A stretch of DNA of 64,000 bases from Sphingopyxis sp. PAMC25046 (GTDB lineage: Bacteria > Pseudomonadota > Alphaproteobacteria > Sphingomonadales > Sphingomonadaceae): contig NZ_CP039250.1 of the NCBI RefSeq assembly GCF_004795895.1, positions 744,001-808,000 of the forward strand. Direction: 5' to 3'. The notes beneath the pieces were generated by a model, which had not been told where the DNA came from, did not search any database, and saw only the letters and a program-made list of their open reading frames with translations. The translations under genes and the position numbers were made by a program. Every line of letters starts with the position of its first letter. The stretch's first letter is position 1. This document shows, in pieces, positions 25,993-37,944 of the stretch.

Positions 25993-28085
25993 TGCGATGG
26001 ACCAGCTTCGCGGCGATCGCCACCGCGCTTTCCAACCCGGCGCTGGCGCAGGAAACGCCCGCGCCGAGCGGTGACACCCCGCCGCCCGCTGCGACCGAGG
26101 TCGCCCCGACCGCGACCACGCCGGCGCGGCAGGTCTACACCCCGGCCGACTTCGCGCGCTATGCGCCCGTCAACGCCTATGACATGCTGATCCAGGTGCC
26201 GGGTTTCCAGATCCGCGACAGCGAGGAGCTGCGCGGGCTGGGGCAGGCGACGGGCAATGTCCTGTTCAACGGCAAGCGGCCGTCGAACAAGGCCGACGAC
26301 ATGTATACCCAGCTGTCGCGTATCCCCGGCGGCAATGTCGAGCGGATCGAGATCGTAGACGGCGCGACGCTCGATATTCCGGGCCTGTCGGGGCAGGTCG
26401 CCAACATCGTCTATCGCGCCGACGGTATTTCGGGGCAATTTTCGTGGAAGCCGCAGTTCCGCCCGCATTACACCGACCCGCTGTTCACGCGCGGCGACGT
26501 GTCGGTGCGCGGGCGGTCGGGCGAGATCGAATATGAAGCGTCGCTCAACAACGACGATTCGGCGCGGAGCGGCGCGGGCGGCCCGACTTTGATCTATGAC
26601 GGCGCGGGCAATATCATCGAGCGGCGCAAGGATATCTGGCACACCCATTATGACACGCCGAAGCTTTCGGGGCGCATCACATGGGATCCGGCGGGGGACA
26701 CCGTCGCCAATCTCGGCGGCCATTATCAGCGCAAATATGATCGCTATTACGAGGACGGCGTGCGCATCGCGCCGGGGCTGCCGGACAGCATCCGCACCGT
26801 GCGCGAAAATGCCGACAGCTGGAATTACGAGATCAATGGCGACTACCAGCTCGGGCTCGGACCGGGGAAGCTTAAGCTGATCGGGCTCCGCCGCTTCAGC
26901 CACGAACCCTATCGCCAGGAAATCGTGACCACCCCCGAAGGTGGCGTCGCCATCGGCGACCGCTTCATGCAGACGGGCGACCTCGGCGAGACGATCGGGC
27001 GCGGCGAATATCAGTGGAAGATGTTCGGCGGCGACTGGCAGCTCTCGGGCGAAGCGGCGTTCAACACGCTCGACAACGTCGCGTCGCTCGCGGTGCTCGA
27101 TCCCTCCGGCGATTTCGTCGATATTCCGTTCGAGGGCGGCACCGGCGGGGTGAGCGAGGATCGCTATGAAGGACTTTTGAGCTTCGGCCGCAAGCTGACC
27201 GACAAGCTCAATTTCCAGATCATCGCGGGCGCCGAGCATTCGACGATCACCCAGACCGGCGTGAATGGCCTCACCCGCAGCTTCTTCCGCCCCAAGGGGT
27301 CGATTTCGCTCGCCTGGGCGCCTTCGGCCGATTTCGACATATCGGTGAAGCTCCGGCGGCGGGTGCTTCAGCTGTCCTTCTATGACTTTCTCGCGCGCGC
27401 CTTTCTGAACGACGGCAACCAGAATGCGAGCAACAATGACCTGCGCCCTCAGCAGGACTGGACCTATGAGGGCGAGATCAACAAGAAGTTCGGTCCGTGG
27501 GGGTCGACCAAGCTGATCTTCATCTATCGCGACGTCGAGGATCGCGTCGACGTGATCCCGATCGGCGAGAACGGCGAGGCGGTCGGCAATATCGCGAAGG
27601 CGAGGGCGGGCGCGATCGACTGGACCTCGACCATCAACCTCGACCCTGCGGGGCTGAAGGGGGTACGGCTCAACACGCGCGTGCTGTTGCAGAAGAGCTC
27701 GCTGCGCGATCCCTTTACCGGCGAAAAGCGGCAGTGGAGCGGCTTCACCGACACCGTCGTCGAGCTGGGCCTGCGTCACGATATTCCCGCGAGCGACTGG
27801 GCGTGGGGCGGCGACCTCGAATATTCGCATTACCAGCCAAATTATCGCCGCAACCAGACCGACAAGGTCTGGGAAGGGCCGGTGTGGGCGTCGCTGTTTG
27901 TCGAGAACAAGGATGTGTTTGGCCTGACCGTCCGCGCGCAGGTTTCGAACATCGTCAATGCGCGTTCGAGGCGCGACCGCACCGTCTATACAGGGGTGCG
28001 CGGCGACAGCCCGATTTCCTTCATCGAACAGCGCGACCGGTTGATCGGGCCGATCTTTGTCTTTTCGGTGCGCGGGACATTCTGA
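25992..28085 (+). CDS. TonB-dependent outer-membrane receptor of the M56 operon
   Basis: 697-residue outer-membrane beta-barrel transporter. Signal peptide MRWTSFAAIATALSNPALA; a Pro/Thr-rich linker to about residue 50; then the plug domain (VNAYDMLIQVPGFQIRDSEE, GNVLFNGKRPSNKADDM, GGNVERIEIVDGATLDIPG). A barrel of alternating strands follows, ending in aromatic FVFSVRGTF. A standard TonB box (IVVTA type) is not obvious, and the plug resembles receptors that combine Pro-rich leaders with a short PAN-like plug. It overlaps the preceding repeat protein by one base, so it belongs to the BlaI-controlled operon. Confidence 0.88.
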   Translation: MRWTSFAAIATALSNPALAQETPAPSGDTPPPAATEVAPTATTPARQVYTPADFARYAPVNAYDMLIQVPGFQIRDSEELRGLGQATGNVLFNGKRPSNKADDMYTQLSRIPGGNVERIEIVDGATLDIPGLSGQVANIVYRADGISGQFSWKPQFRPHYTDPLFTRGDVSVRGRSGEIEYEASLNNDDSARSGAGGPTLIYDGAGNIIERRKDIWHTHYDTPKLSGRITWDPAGDTVANLGGHYQRKYDRYYEDGVRIAPGLPDSIRTVRENADSWNYEINGDYQLGLGPGKLKLIGLRRFSHEPYRQEIVTTPEGGVAIGDRFMQTGDLGETIGRGEYQWKMFGGDWQLSGEAAFNTLDNVASLAVLDPSGDFVDIPFEGGTGGVSEDRYEGLLSFGRKLTDKLNFQIIAGAEHSTITQTGVNGLTRSFFRPKGSISLAWAPSADFDISVKLRRRVLQLSFYDFLARAFLNDGNQNASNNDLRPQQDWTYEGEINKKFGPWGSTKLIFIYRDVEDRVDVIPIGENGEAVGNIAKARAGAIDWTSTINLDPAGLKGVRLNTRVLLQKSSLRDPFTGEKRQWSGFTDTVVELGLRHDIPASDWAWGGDLEYSHYQPNYRRNQTDKVWEGPVWASLFVENKDVFGLTVRAQVSNIVNARSRRDRTVYTGVRGDSPISFIEQRDRLIGPIFVFSVRGTF

Positions 28086-28102
28086 CGCGTTAGGAGCTCC
28101 CG

Positions 28103-28480
28103 GTGACGAAGCGACGCATCAAAATCTATTTCGACGGCGGATGCCGGCCCAATCCGGGAAAGATGGAAACCGCCGTCGTGACCGGCGGTGCGGCCATCGT
28201 CGTGCGCGATGCGGGGATCGGCAGCAGCCAGGACGCTGAATGGCTGGCGCTGATCGCGGCGCTGCGGCTCGCGCAGGACATGGAGCTCGCTCATTATATC
28301 CTGCTCGGCGATGCCGCGGCGGTGATCGAGCAGGCGAACGGCATCGTGCGCGCACGCGGCGAAGCGGCCGAGCATCTCGCCGCCTTTCGGGCGCTGGCCG
28401 GCGACGGGCCGATGCCTGCGGTGCGCCATATCAAACGTACGCAGAATCTCGCGGGGATCGCGCTGGCGCGGGGGCGGTAG
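28103..28480 (+). CDS. RNase H-like fold protein, likely lacking the last catalytic Asp
   Basis: 125-residue protein starting at GTG with AGGAG six bases before it. The RNase HI/reverse transcriptase-like pattern is visible: IYFDGGCRPNPG with Asp11, DAEWLALIAAL with Glu46, and LLGDAAAVIEQ with Asp70. The fourth acidic residue, normally in an N-x-x-A-D context at the C-terminus, is Gly118 here (TQNLAGIALA). Family members cut RNA in RNA-DNA hybrids; whether this one is active is doubtful. It lies 17 bases after the TonB receptor, but with its own ribosome binding site. Confidence 0.8.
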   Translation: MTKRRIKIYFDGGCRPNPGKMETAVVTGGAAIVVRDAGIGSSQDAEWLALIAALRLAQDMELAHYILLGDAAAVIEQANGIVRARGEAAEHLAAFRALAGDGPMPAVRHIKRTQNLAGIALARGR

Positions 28481-28564
28481 CGCCCAGAAGGGCTGTCCAA
28501 CACCCAAACCAGTTGTTAAGCGACGCGCGCCTATCCTGGGCGGACTTAAAGGAAGCCGAGCGCG

Positions 28565-29053
28565 TTGAAGCCGACCCATCCCTTGCCCGTTCACCACAGC
28601 TGGCCGCTGTACGAACGCGCGCGCTTTTTCGAATTGGGACAGCTGCACCGCTGCGAAACGCTCGACCCGATTCCCGACGTCGTCGATGTCGCGGCGCGGC
28701 TGGCGCCCGGGCGCGTCCGCGTCGGGCAATGGGAATGCGACCTCACCGATAACGACCGGCTGAGCTGGTCGGACGAAGTCTATGACATTTTCGGCATTCC
28801 GCGCGGCGCCGCCGTCGCGCGCGCCGAAGCGGTGGCGCTTTATGCCGAGGGGTCGCGCGCGGTGATGGAGAAGCTCCGCGCCTATGCGATCAAGCATCGG
28901 CGCGGCTTCACGCTCGACGTCGAAATCTGTCCCGCAGAGGCGCCGCGCCGCTGGATGCGGCTGATCGCAGCCCCGGTGTGCGAGGGCGATCGGATCGTCA
29001 GGCTGCAGGGCCTCAAATTGCTCGTTCCGGACTCGGCTGGCCCCGAATTTTGA
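28565..29053 (+). CDS. PAS-fold domain protein
   Basis: 162-residue protein consisting of one PAS domain (PAS_3-like). Key pattern: VGQWECDLTDNDRLSWSDEVYDIFGIP, followed by a PAC-like end with RRWMRLIAAPVCEGDRIVRLQG. There is no output domain, so it may be a stand-alone sensory or adaptor protein. The start is TTG, with AAAGGAAG about 10 bases upstream; no in-frame ATG precedes the domain. Convergent or parallel partners are not evident. Confidence 0.72.
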   Translation: MKPTHPLPVHHSWPLYERARFFELGQLHRCETLDPIPDVVDVAARLAPGRVRVGQWECDLTDNDRLSWSDEVYDIFGIPRGAAVARAEAVALYAEGSRAVMEKLRAYAIKHRRGFTLDVEICPAEAPRRWMRLIAAPVCEGDRIVRLQGLKLLVPDSAGPEF

Positions 29054-30265
<1,212 letters not shown>

Positions 30266-30271
30266 CGCGGG

Positions 30272-31868
<1,597 letters not shown>

Positions 31869-31946
31869 ATAAAGCGGAGTAATCCTCCGGGCGGGACGTC
31901 GCAAGATGGAGCGGCTTCGGGGCGGGGAGGAGACGCTAGCTCTTGA

Positions 31947-32038
31947 TCGTCACCCCCGCGAAAGCGGCGGGCCGTTAGCGACCCTGCTCGGCGAAGTTGC
32001 GTAAGACGACCGCCGCCCGGCCTTCGCGGCGGCGACGG
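31947..32038. repeat. Dispersed palindromic repeat, family B diverged paired copy
   Basis: CGTCACCCCCGCGAAAGCGG at one end and CCTTCGCGGCGGCGACGG at the other, in inverted orientation around a variable centre. It resembles 18286-18376 with several mismatches. It fills most of the gap between two minus-strand genes. Confidence 0.75.
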
Positions 32039-32076
32039 CTGTTATCGGCCGTCAGCCGCCTTCAAGCCATCACGCG

Positions 32077-33732
32077 CTACTTCCGCGCCGCAGCACTCTT
32101 GTCGCGGATCGCCTTGAATTCGCTGCCGGCCTTCCAGCCCGGCCAGCGCGCCGTGCGCGCGAGTTCGTCACCGATCCGGTAGAAAACATCGATATCCTGA
32201 ACCGCTCCCTCGAGGTTCCAGTCGGGACCCCAGGCGTCGCACGCCTGATGATAGCATTTGCCCGTATAGGCATCGACCCACGCCTGCCCCGCTTGCTTGC
32301 CGCCATCGACAAGGTCGGACGCGCCCGCAATGCCCATCATCAACAGGACGGGGACACCCCGCTTGGCGAGGCTGAAATGGTCGGCGCGATAGAAGAGGCC
32401 GCGTTCGGGAAGGCTCTCGACGCTGACCGTGCGGCTCTGCGTCGCGGCGACGCGCGCGAGATCGTCTTCGAGCGTGCCTTGCCCCTTGCCGACCAGGACG
32501 ACGTCCTTGGCACGGCCGGCGGTCTGAAGGATGTCGAGGCCGAGATTGGCGACGGTCTTTTCGAGCGGGAAGATCGGCTGCGCGGCATAGGCTTCGGACC
32601 CCAGCAGACCGCGCTCTTCGGCGGTCCAGAAAGCGAAGGCGACCGTGCGGTCGGGCGGCGGCGCGGCCTTGAACAGCCGGGCGATCTCGAACAGCCCCGC
32701 GACGCCGAGCGCATCGTCGTTGGCGCCCGCGCGATAGATGCGGCCCTGCGCATCGGGCGGACCCTCTCCATAGGCGTCCCAGTGCGCGCCATAGATCACC
32801 ACCTCGTCGGGGCGTTTCGCGCCCGATATCTTGGCGAGCACATTCTGGCTCTGCACCACCTCCTGCGTCACGGGGATCGCGGCGTCGAAGCCGGTGCCGA
32901 GATCGACGGGCCTGAAATCCTTGCGGCGTGCCGCGACGCGTAATTTCGCCAGATCCTGCCCGGCGTCTGCGAACATCTTTGTCGCCATTTCGCCCGAGAT
33001 CCAGCCCTGCAGCGCGAGGCTCGTCACCTTGTCGGGCGGCACGACGAGGCCGTAATTTTCGCCGCCGGCGCTTTTGACGACATTCCAGCCATAGCCGACA
33101 CCCTCGGCATCGTGGACGATCAGCGCCGCGACCGCCCCGCGGCGCGCGGCTTCCTCGAACTTGTAGGTCCAACGGCCGTAATAGGTCATCGTGCGGCCGC
33201 CGAATTTGCCGAACGGATCCTCGCCCTTCGCCGCGACGAAATCGGGGTCGTTGATCAGGAAGACCGCGACCTTGCCTTTCAAATCCTGCCCCTTGAAATC
33301 GTCCCAGCCGCGTTCGGGGGCGCTGACACCATAGCCGACGAACACCATCGGCGCGTTCGCGACGACCGCCTTATCCTTGGGCTGGAGCGTCGAGACATAG
33401 ATGTCGGTGCCGAAAGTCAGCGACGTCGCGGCGCCCTTGCGGTCGAAGGCGAGCGTTTCCGGCGTGCCAAGGCGCGTGTGGAGCAGCGGCACGGGCTGGG
33501 TCCAGCCGCCGTCGACCCCCGCGGGTTCGAGCCCCATCGCCTCCAGCCGCCCGATGAGATAGCCGATCGTACGCTCCTCGCCGACCGTGCCGGGGGCGCG
33601 GCCCTGAAACTGGTCGGACGCGAGCGTGCGGACGGTTTCGGTCAGGTTGGCGGCGTCGATCCCCGTTTGCGCCGAGGCCGGTGCGGCGAAGGCAGTCGAG
33701 AGAAGGAGGGCGGCAGCAAGGTGCGTTTTCAT
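32077..33732 (-). CDS. M28 family zinc peptidase, exported
   Basis: 551-residue aminopeptidase-like protein with signal peptide MKTHLAAALLLSTAFAAPASA. It has a PA-type insert domain (about 110-270, with MVFVGYGVSAPERGWDDF) and an M28 catalytic core. The zinc ligands are visible in YGAHWDAYG, RAGANDDALGVAG, TAEERGLLGSEAY and, towards the end, RADHFSLAKRG; the late CYHQACD motif supplies the final His. Likely releases amino acids from periplasmic or extracellular peptides. Monocistronic as far as can be seen. Confidence 0.93.
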   Translation of the reverse strand: MKTHLAAALLLSTAFAAPASAQTGIDAANLTETVRTLASDQFQGRAPGTVGEERTIGYLIGRLEAMGLEPAGVDGGWTQPVPLLHTRLGTPETLAFDRKGAATSLTFGTDIYVSTLQPKDKAVVANAPMVFVGYGVSAPERGWDDFKGQDLKGKVAVFLINDPDFVAAKGEDPFGKFGGRTMTYYGRWTYKFEEAARRGAVAALIVHDAEGVGYGWNVVKSAGGENYGLVVPPDKVTSLALQGWISGEMATKMFADAGQDLAKLRVAARRKDFRPVDLGTGFDAAIPVTQEVVQSQNVLAKISGAKRPDEVVIYGAHWDAYGEGPPDAQGRIYRAGANDDALGVAGLFEIARLFKAAPPPDRTVAFAFWTAEERGLLGSEAYAAQPIFPLEKTVANLGLDILQTAGRAKDVVLVGKGQGTLEDDLARVAATQSRTVSVESLPERGLFYRADHFSLAKRGVPVLLMMGIAGASDLVDGGKQAGQAWVDAYTGKCYHQACDAWGPDWNLEGAVQDIDVFYRIGDELARTARWPGWKAGSEFKAIRDKSAAARK

Positions 33733-33856
33733 GAGGCGTTCCGGTTTGGCAGCGGTCGAGGCGGTTCGAAACCCGGGTCTTAGCACGGCGACGCGCATTG
33801 TGAACCGCTGGCGCGGGTTATCGGGCGCGGGCGGCGCGCGGTGGGATGGAAGCCTG

Positions 33857-34381
33857 CTAGAGTGCCGCCACCAATGCGGTCAGCGTGGCGGCCGCGATCG
33901 CGAACAGCACCGCTATGCGCGGTCCATAGATGCGCACGAGGTGCGCCGTTCGAGGCTCGGCGGGCGGCCAATCGGCGATGCCGGCGGGCTCGGCTTCGTC
34001 CCGCACGCTGGTGGTGCGCCCCGAAACACCGGGTCGCGACGAAAGATCCGGCCCGCTCATCCCGCTTGCCAGCGCAAGCTTTTCGAAGGCGACCGCCATC
34101 TTCCCTTCCTTGAGAAGACGGGCGATGCGCCCCTGTCGCGGATCGTCGAACGAGACGGGGAGTGCGCCGACGAGGCGTTCGACCTCGCTATCGAGCGCGT
34201 GGAGATCGTCGATCGCCTCCATCGCGCGCGACCGGTCGCCGCGTTCGAGCGCGAGTTGCAGCCGCGTCAACGACAGAAAGCCCACGCGGCAGAACTGGAG
34301 CCCCAGCGCGTAATCCTCGGCCGTCGGCGGACCGCCGTGACGGACAGCGTCGGGCTCGTGCCGGATCGAAAGGGCGCTCAT
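33857..34381 (-). CDS. Hypothetical tail-anchored protein
   Basis: 174-residue protein of unknown function. The N-terminal half is helical and charged (LGLQFCRVGFLSLTRLQLALERGDRSRAMEAIDDLHALD), the middle is low-complexity, and one hydrophobic segment closes the C-terminus (IAVLFAIAAATLTALVAAL), so it is probably tail-anchored in the inner membrane. AGGAGCAAGGA precedes the ATG at 34381; an ATG 7 codons upstream is less likely. I recognise no family. Confidence 0.65.
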   Translation of the reverse strand: MSALSIRHEPDAVRHGGPPTAEDYALGLQFCRVGFLSLTRLQLALERGDRSRAMEAIDDLHALDSEVERLVGALPVSFDDPRQGRIARLLKEGKMAVAFEKLALASGMSGPDLSSRPGVSGRTTSVRDEAEPAGIADWPPAEPRTAHLVRIYGPRIAVLFAIAAATLTALVAAL

Positions 34382-34574
34382 AATCCTTGCTCCTGCCTTC
34401 ACCCGCCCCTGTGGGATCGACTAGAGAGAAAATGCGCGGGCGCGGAAGCCCCGATCAGGCCCGCTGTGCCCCGGATGCGCCGGACGGTGGCGAGATTGGG
34501 GGCTTCAGTTTGAAAGCAAGAAACGGAGCGCGGGCCAGCGCGCGCGATGGCATGGCCGCCGCATGATGGAGACC

Positions 34575-35288
34575 ATGGAAACACGCATCGGCGCGCATAT
34601 CGACGTGCCGGATGGGGACCCGATCGCCGCGGCGCTCGATCGCGACGGATGGGCGGTGCTGCCGGGGTTGCTGAGCGCCGCCGATTGCGACCACACCGCG
34701 GCGCTGTATACGCAGGACACAGGGTTTCGCAGCCATGTGTCTATGGCGCGGCACGGCTTCGGACGCGGCGAATATCGTTATTTCGCCTATCCGCTGCCGC
34801 CGCTGGTCGAGGCGCTGCGGGGGATGCTCTATGCGCGGCTCGCGCCGATCGCCAATCGCTGGCACGAACGGATGGGGATGGTGACGCGCTTTCCGGCCGA
34901 TCATGCCGAATTTCTCGCACGATGCCATGAAGCGGGACAAAGGCGACCGACGCCCTTGCTGCTGCGATATGGCGCGGACGACTATAATTGCCTGCACCAG
35001 GATTTATATGGCGAGCATGTCTTCCCGTTGCAGATCGCGGTGCTGCTGTCGGCGCCGGGGGAAGATTTCACCGGCGGCGAGTTCGTGCTGACCGAACAGC
35101 GCCCGCGGATGCAATCAAGGGCCGCGGTCGTGCCGCTGGTGAAGGGCGATGCGGTCGTCTTCGCGGTGAACGCGCGGCCGGTGCAGGGGAGCCGCGGCGA
35201 TTATCGCGTGGCGATGCGCCACGGGGTGAGCGCGATCCGGTCGGGGCGGCGGCACACGCTGGGGCTGATCTTCCACGATGCGGCGTGA
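34575..35288 (+). CDS. 2OG-Fe(II) oxygenase (prolyl 4-hydroxylase-like)
   Basis: 237-residue non-heme iron dioxygenase. The iron triad is visible: His and Asp in NCLHQDLYGEHVFPLQ and His in RVAMRHGVSAIRSGRRHTLG, with Arg for 2-oxoglutarate soon after. The long conserved segment with DFTGGEFVLTEQRPRMQS marks a distinct bacterial group, often found near DNA alkylation repair genes (from memory; not the case here). In-frame ATGs at 34563 and 34566 also exist; 34575 has GGAG at a better distance. Substrate unknown. Confidence 0.87.
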   Translation: METRIGAHIDVPDGDPIAAALDRDGWAVLPGLLSAADCDHTAALYTQDTGFRSHVSMARHGFGRGEYRYFAYPLPPLVEALRGMLYARLAPIANRWHERMGMVTRFPADHAEFLARCHEAGQRRPTPLLLRYGADDYNCLHQDLYGEHVFPLQIAVLLSAPGEDFTGGEFVLTEQRPRMQSRAAVVPLVKGDAVVFAVNARPVQGSRGDYRVAMRHGVSAIRSGRRHTLGLIFHDAA

Positions 35289-35358
35289 GGGGCGCGGGTC
35301 GGTCGAAAGCGCCGGAATGGGGTAGAACCGGAAACGGCCGAAGACCGACCTTTATCGC

Positions 35359-35432
35359 ATCGTCGCCCCGGACTTGATCCGGGGTCCATGACGTCGGCGC
35401 TATGGATCCCGGATCAAGTCCGGGGTGACGAA
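35359..35432. repeat. Dispersed palindromic repeat, family A copy 2
   Basis: CGTCGCCCCGGACTTGATCC and GGATCAAGTCCGGGGTGACG arms around a 20-base centre. It lies between the convergent oxygenase and S9 peptidase genes and could end transcription from both sides. Confidence 0.88.
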
Positions 35433-35483
35433 AGTGGGGAACCTCCGCTCACGACCCCCAATTCAACCTGATCGGTGACCCGG

Positions 35484-37628
35484 CTATTCCCCCGCCGGGC
35501 GCGTCCACCCCTTCTTGTATTTTTCGAACCAGGCAAGGATCGCCGAGGCTTTGGCTGCCGCTTGCGACGGGCGCGCGGCGATGCCGCCGTGGCTGGCGCC
35601 GGGCACCTTGACCAGCGCGGTAGGCACACCGCGGAGGCGGAGCGCGGTGTAATATTGTTCGGATTCGCTGACCGGGGTGCGATAATCCTCGGCGCCGACG
35701 ACGACCATCGTCGGGGTTTGGACATTGCCGACAAGCGAGAGCGGCGAACGCGACCAGTAAAGTTCGGGATTCTCCCACGGTTGCGCGCCGAGCCAATAGC
35801 GGCCGAAAAAGGCGGGCCCGTCGGCGGTGAGCGCCTGCGTCGTCCAGTTGATCACTGGCTTTTGCGTGACCGCGGCCTTGAAGCGGTTGGTCTTGCCGAC
35901 GATCCAGCTCGTCAGCACACCGCCGCCCGAGCCACCGGTGACGAACAGCGCGTCCGGGTCGGCAACGCCAAGCTCGATCGCGCGATCGACGATGGAAATG
36001 AGGTCGAAATAATCATTGCCCGGATAGGCCTTGTCGATCTCGTTCGCGAAGGCTTCGCCATAGCTGGTCGAACCGCGCGGATTCGCCGAAAGCACGGCAT
36101 AGCCCGCTGCGGCATAAAGCTGGTTGTCGGTCGAAAAATGGCCGCCATAGGCCGCGAAGGGCCCGCCGTGGATTTCGAGGATCAGCGGGACGCGCTGCCC
36201 CTCGCGATAGCCGGGCGGGAGGGTGAGCCAACCTTCGATCGTCTTGCCGTCGTGGCTCGAGGCGACGGTGATCTTGCGGACTTCGCCGAGCGACTTCACT
36301 TCGCGAAGCGAGCGGTTGAGGTCGGTGAGGATGCGCGCGTCGCCGCCGCGCGTCAACTGCACCTCGGCGGGGCGCGTCGCGGTGCCGCCGGTGAAGGCGA
36401 TCGCGCCGCCGTCGGACACGGTGAAGCTGCCCCCGGTGTACGGCCGGTCCATCCCGCCGCCCGAAAGGCCGGTCGCGGCGGTACGCGCCACACCGTCGAG
36501 GCCGATGCGCGCGACCTTTGTTTCGCCATGGTCGTCATATTGCGCATAGACGCTGCGACCGTCGGCAGCCCATTCGATCGCATCGATGCCATAGTCCCAA
36601 TCGGCGGTCAGGCTGCGCTTGCCCGAGCCATCGCGGTTCATGACGTAGAGCTGGGTGTTCTCATAGGCGCGCAGCGCGTCGTCGAAACCGAGATAGGCGA
36701 TCTTGCCGCCGTCGGGCGAAACGAGCGGGCTCGCGTCGGGGCCGTTGCGGTCGGTGAGCGCGGTGACCCCGCCGCTCGCCACGTCGAGCGCATAGACTTC
36801 GCTTTCGACCGGGTCGCTTTCCCAGTCGGGGCGGCGGTTGGCGGCGAAATAAAGCGTGCGGCCGTCGCGCGACCAACTCAGCGGGCCGCCGTCGTGATAG
36901 GGGCCGAAGGTCAGCTGGCGCGGCGCGCCGCCGGTCGCGGGGACAAGGAAGATCTTCTCGAAGCCGGGTTCGAGATAGCCCTCGCCATCGGCGCGATAGG
37001 TGAGGAGGTCGCGGATCTCGAGCGGCTCGGCCCATTTCGCGCCCTCGGGCTTGTTCGCGGGGGCGCTGCCGAATTTCGGCCCCTCGTCCTTGACCAGCAT
37101 CGTGTAGGCTATCGAGCGGCCGTCGGGCGACCAGGCGATGCTCGACGGGCTGGTCGGCAGGCCGGTGAGGCGAACCGCCTCGCCACCGTCCATCCAGCGC
37201 ACCCAGAGCTGCGCGCTGCCGCCCTCGGTCGAGGCGAAGGCGAGGCGTTTGCCATCGGGCGACCAGCGCGGCGAAAAGGCGCCGCCCTGCCGGCCGGCGA
37301 CCGGGGTTTCCACGCCGGTCTGGGTGTCGATCAGCCAGATCGAGCTGACCGCCCGGTCGGTCATGATGTCGTTCGCGCGGCGGACATAGGCGATGTGGCG
37401 GCCATCGGGACTGATTTGCGGATCGGCGGCGATCGCGAGGTCGAAAAGATCGGCGCCGGTGAAGCGGCGGTTGGGGGCGATCCTGGCGCTGCCTACGGCG
37501 GAGGCCGACATGGCGGGCGGCGCGTCGGTTTCAGCGGGCGGGGTGACGGGCGGCTGTTCCTCCTGCGCAAGCGTGATCTGCGAGGTAAGGGCGAGAAGAC
37601 TCGCCCCGAACAATGCCAGTTTGCGCAT
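35484..37628 (-). CDS. S9 family serine peptidase (acylaminoacyl-peptidase/prolyl oligopeptidase type), exported
   Basis: 714 residues. Signal peptide MRKLALFGASLLALTSQITLA, then a WD40-like beta-propeller built from repeats such as ISPDGRHIAYV, WSPDGKRLAFAS, WSPDGRSIAYT and WSRDGRTLYFA (about 65-420). The C-terminal alpha/beta hydrolase has the oxyanion region LEIHGGPFAAYGG, nucleophile Ser567 in VTGGSGGGVLTSW, Asp in VVGAEDYRTP and His in GASHGGIA. It likely degrades peptides in the periplasm. Single gene, flanked by family A repeats on both sides. Confidence 0.94.
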   Translation of the reverse strand: MRKLALFGASLLALTSQITLAQEEQPPVTPPAETDAPPAMSASAVGSARIAPNRRFTGADLFDLAIAADPQISPDGRHIAYVRRANDIMTDRAVSSIWLIDTQTGVETPVAGRQGGAFSPRWSPDGKRLAFASTEGGSAQLWVRWMDGGEAVRLTGLPTSPSSIAWSPDGRSIAYTMLVKDEGPKFGSAPANKPEGAKWAEPLEIRDLLTYRADGEGYLEPGFEKIFLVPATGGAPRQLTFGPYHDGGPLSWSRDGRTLYFAANRRPDWESDPVESEVYALDVASGGVTALTDRNGPDASPLVSPDGGKIAYLGFDDALRAYENTQLYVMNRDGSGKRSLTADWDYGIDAIEWAADGRSVYAQYDDHGETKVARIGLDGVARTAATGLSGGGMDRPYTGGSFTVSDGGAIAFTGGTATRPAEVQLTRGGDARILTDLNRSLREVKSLGEVRKITVASSHDGKTIEGWLTLPPGYREGQRVPLILEIHGGPFAAYGGHFSTDNQLYAAAGYAVLSANPRGSTSYGEAFANEIDKAYPGNDYFDLISIVDRAIELGVADPDALFVTGGSGGGVLTSWIVGKTNRFKAAVTQKPVINWTTQALTADGPAFFGRYWLGAQPWENPELYWSRSPLSLVGNVQTPTMVVVGAEDYRTPVSESEQYYTALRLRGVPTALVKVPGASHGGIAARPSQAAAKASAILAWFEKYKKGWTRPAGE

Positions 37629-37696
37629 GAAATACTTCCCCTTTTTTGGTTGGGCATGGTCTGGCCCTTTCGCGCCGGACGGTCAACTACCTGTCC

Positions 37697-37775
37697 GATC
37701 ATCCCCCGGACTTGATCCGGGGTCCATTCGCGCGACATCTGGAAATGGATCCCGGATCACGTCCGGGATGACGAA
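37697..37775. repeat. Dispersed palindromic repeat, family A copy 3
   Basis: Arms CCCCGGACTTGATCCGGGGT and GGATCACGTCCGGGATGACG (one mismatch to the other copies) around a variable centre. It overlaps the 3' end of a doubtful minus-strand open frame. Confidence 0.87.
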
Positions 37776-37944
37776 AGCTGGTCGCCCGCGGCGACTGCGG
37801 GCCAGTCGATTTCCGATTGTTTGAGTTTGCGGGGGTTGGTCCCCAGTCGGAGAGCGCCTCCATACGCAGCGACGCGAGGCTGCGGCCCGCGAACACCTTG
37901 GGCGCGATGCTTTTCTGCGCGAGATGGTCGGGGACGTTGACCAT
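37699..37944 (-). pseudogene. Possible gene remnant running into a family A repeat
   Basis: An open frame beginning MVNVPDHLAQKSIAPKVFAG has about 30 codons with GC-rich third positions like the neighbouring genes, then loses that pattern, and its end reads through the family A repeat (translated RHPGRDPGS). There is no clear ribosome binding site. I recognise no family. It may be the 5' end of a gene lost when the repeat arrived, or chance. Confidence 0.3.

Noticed and set aside
25860..27830. Long minus-strand frame opposite the M56-operon TonB receptor
   Set aside because: Same antisense artefact; the plus strand has a complete receptor with signal peptide and terminal Phe.
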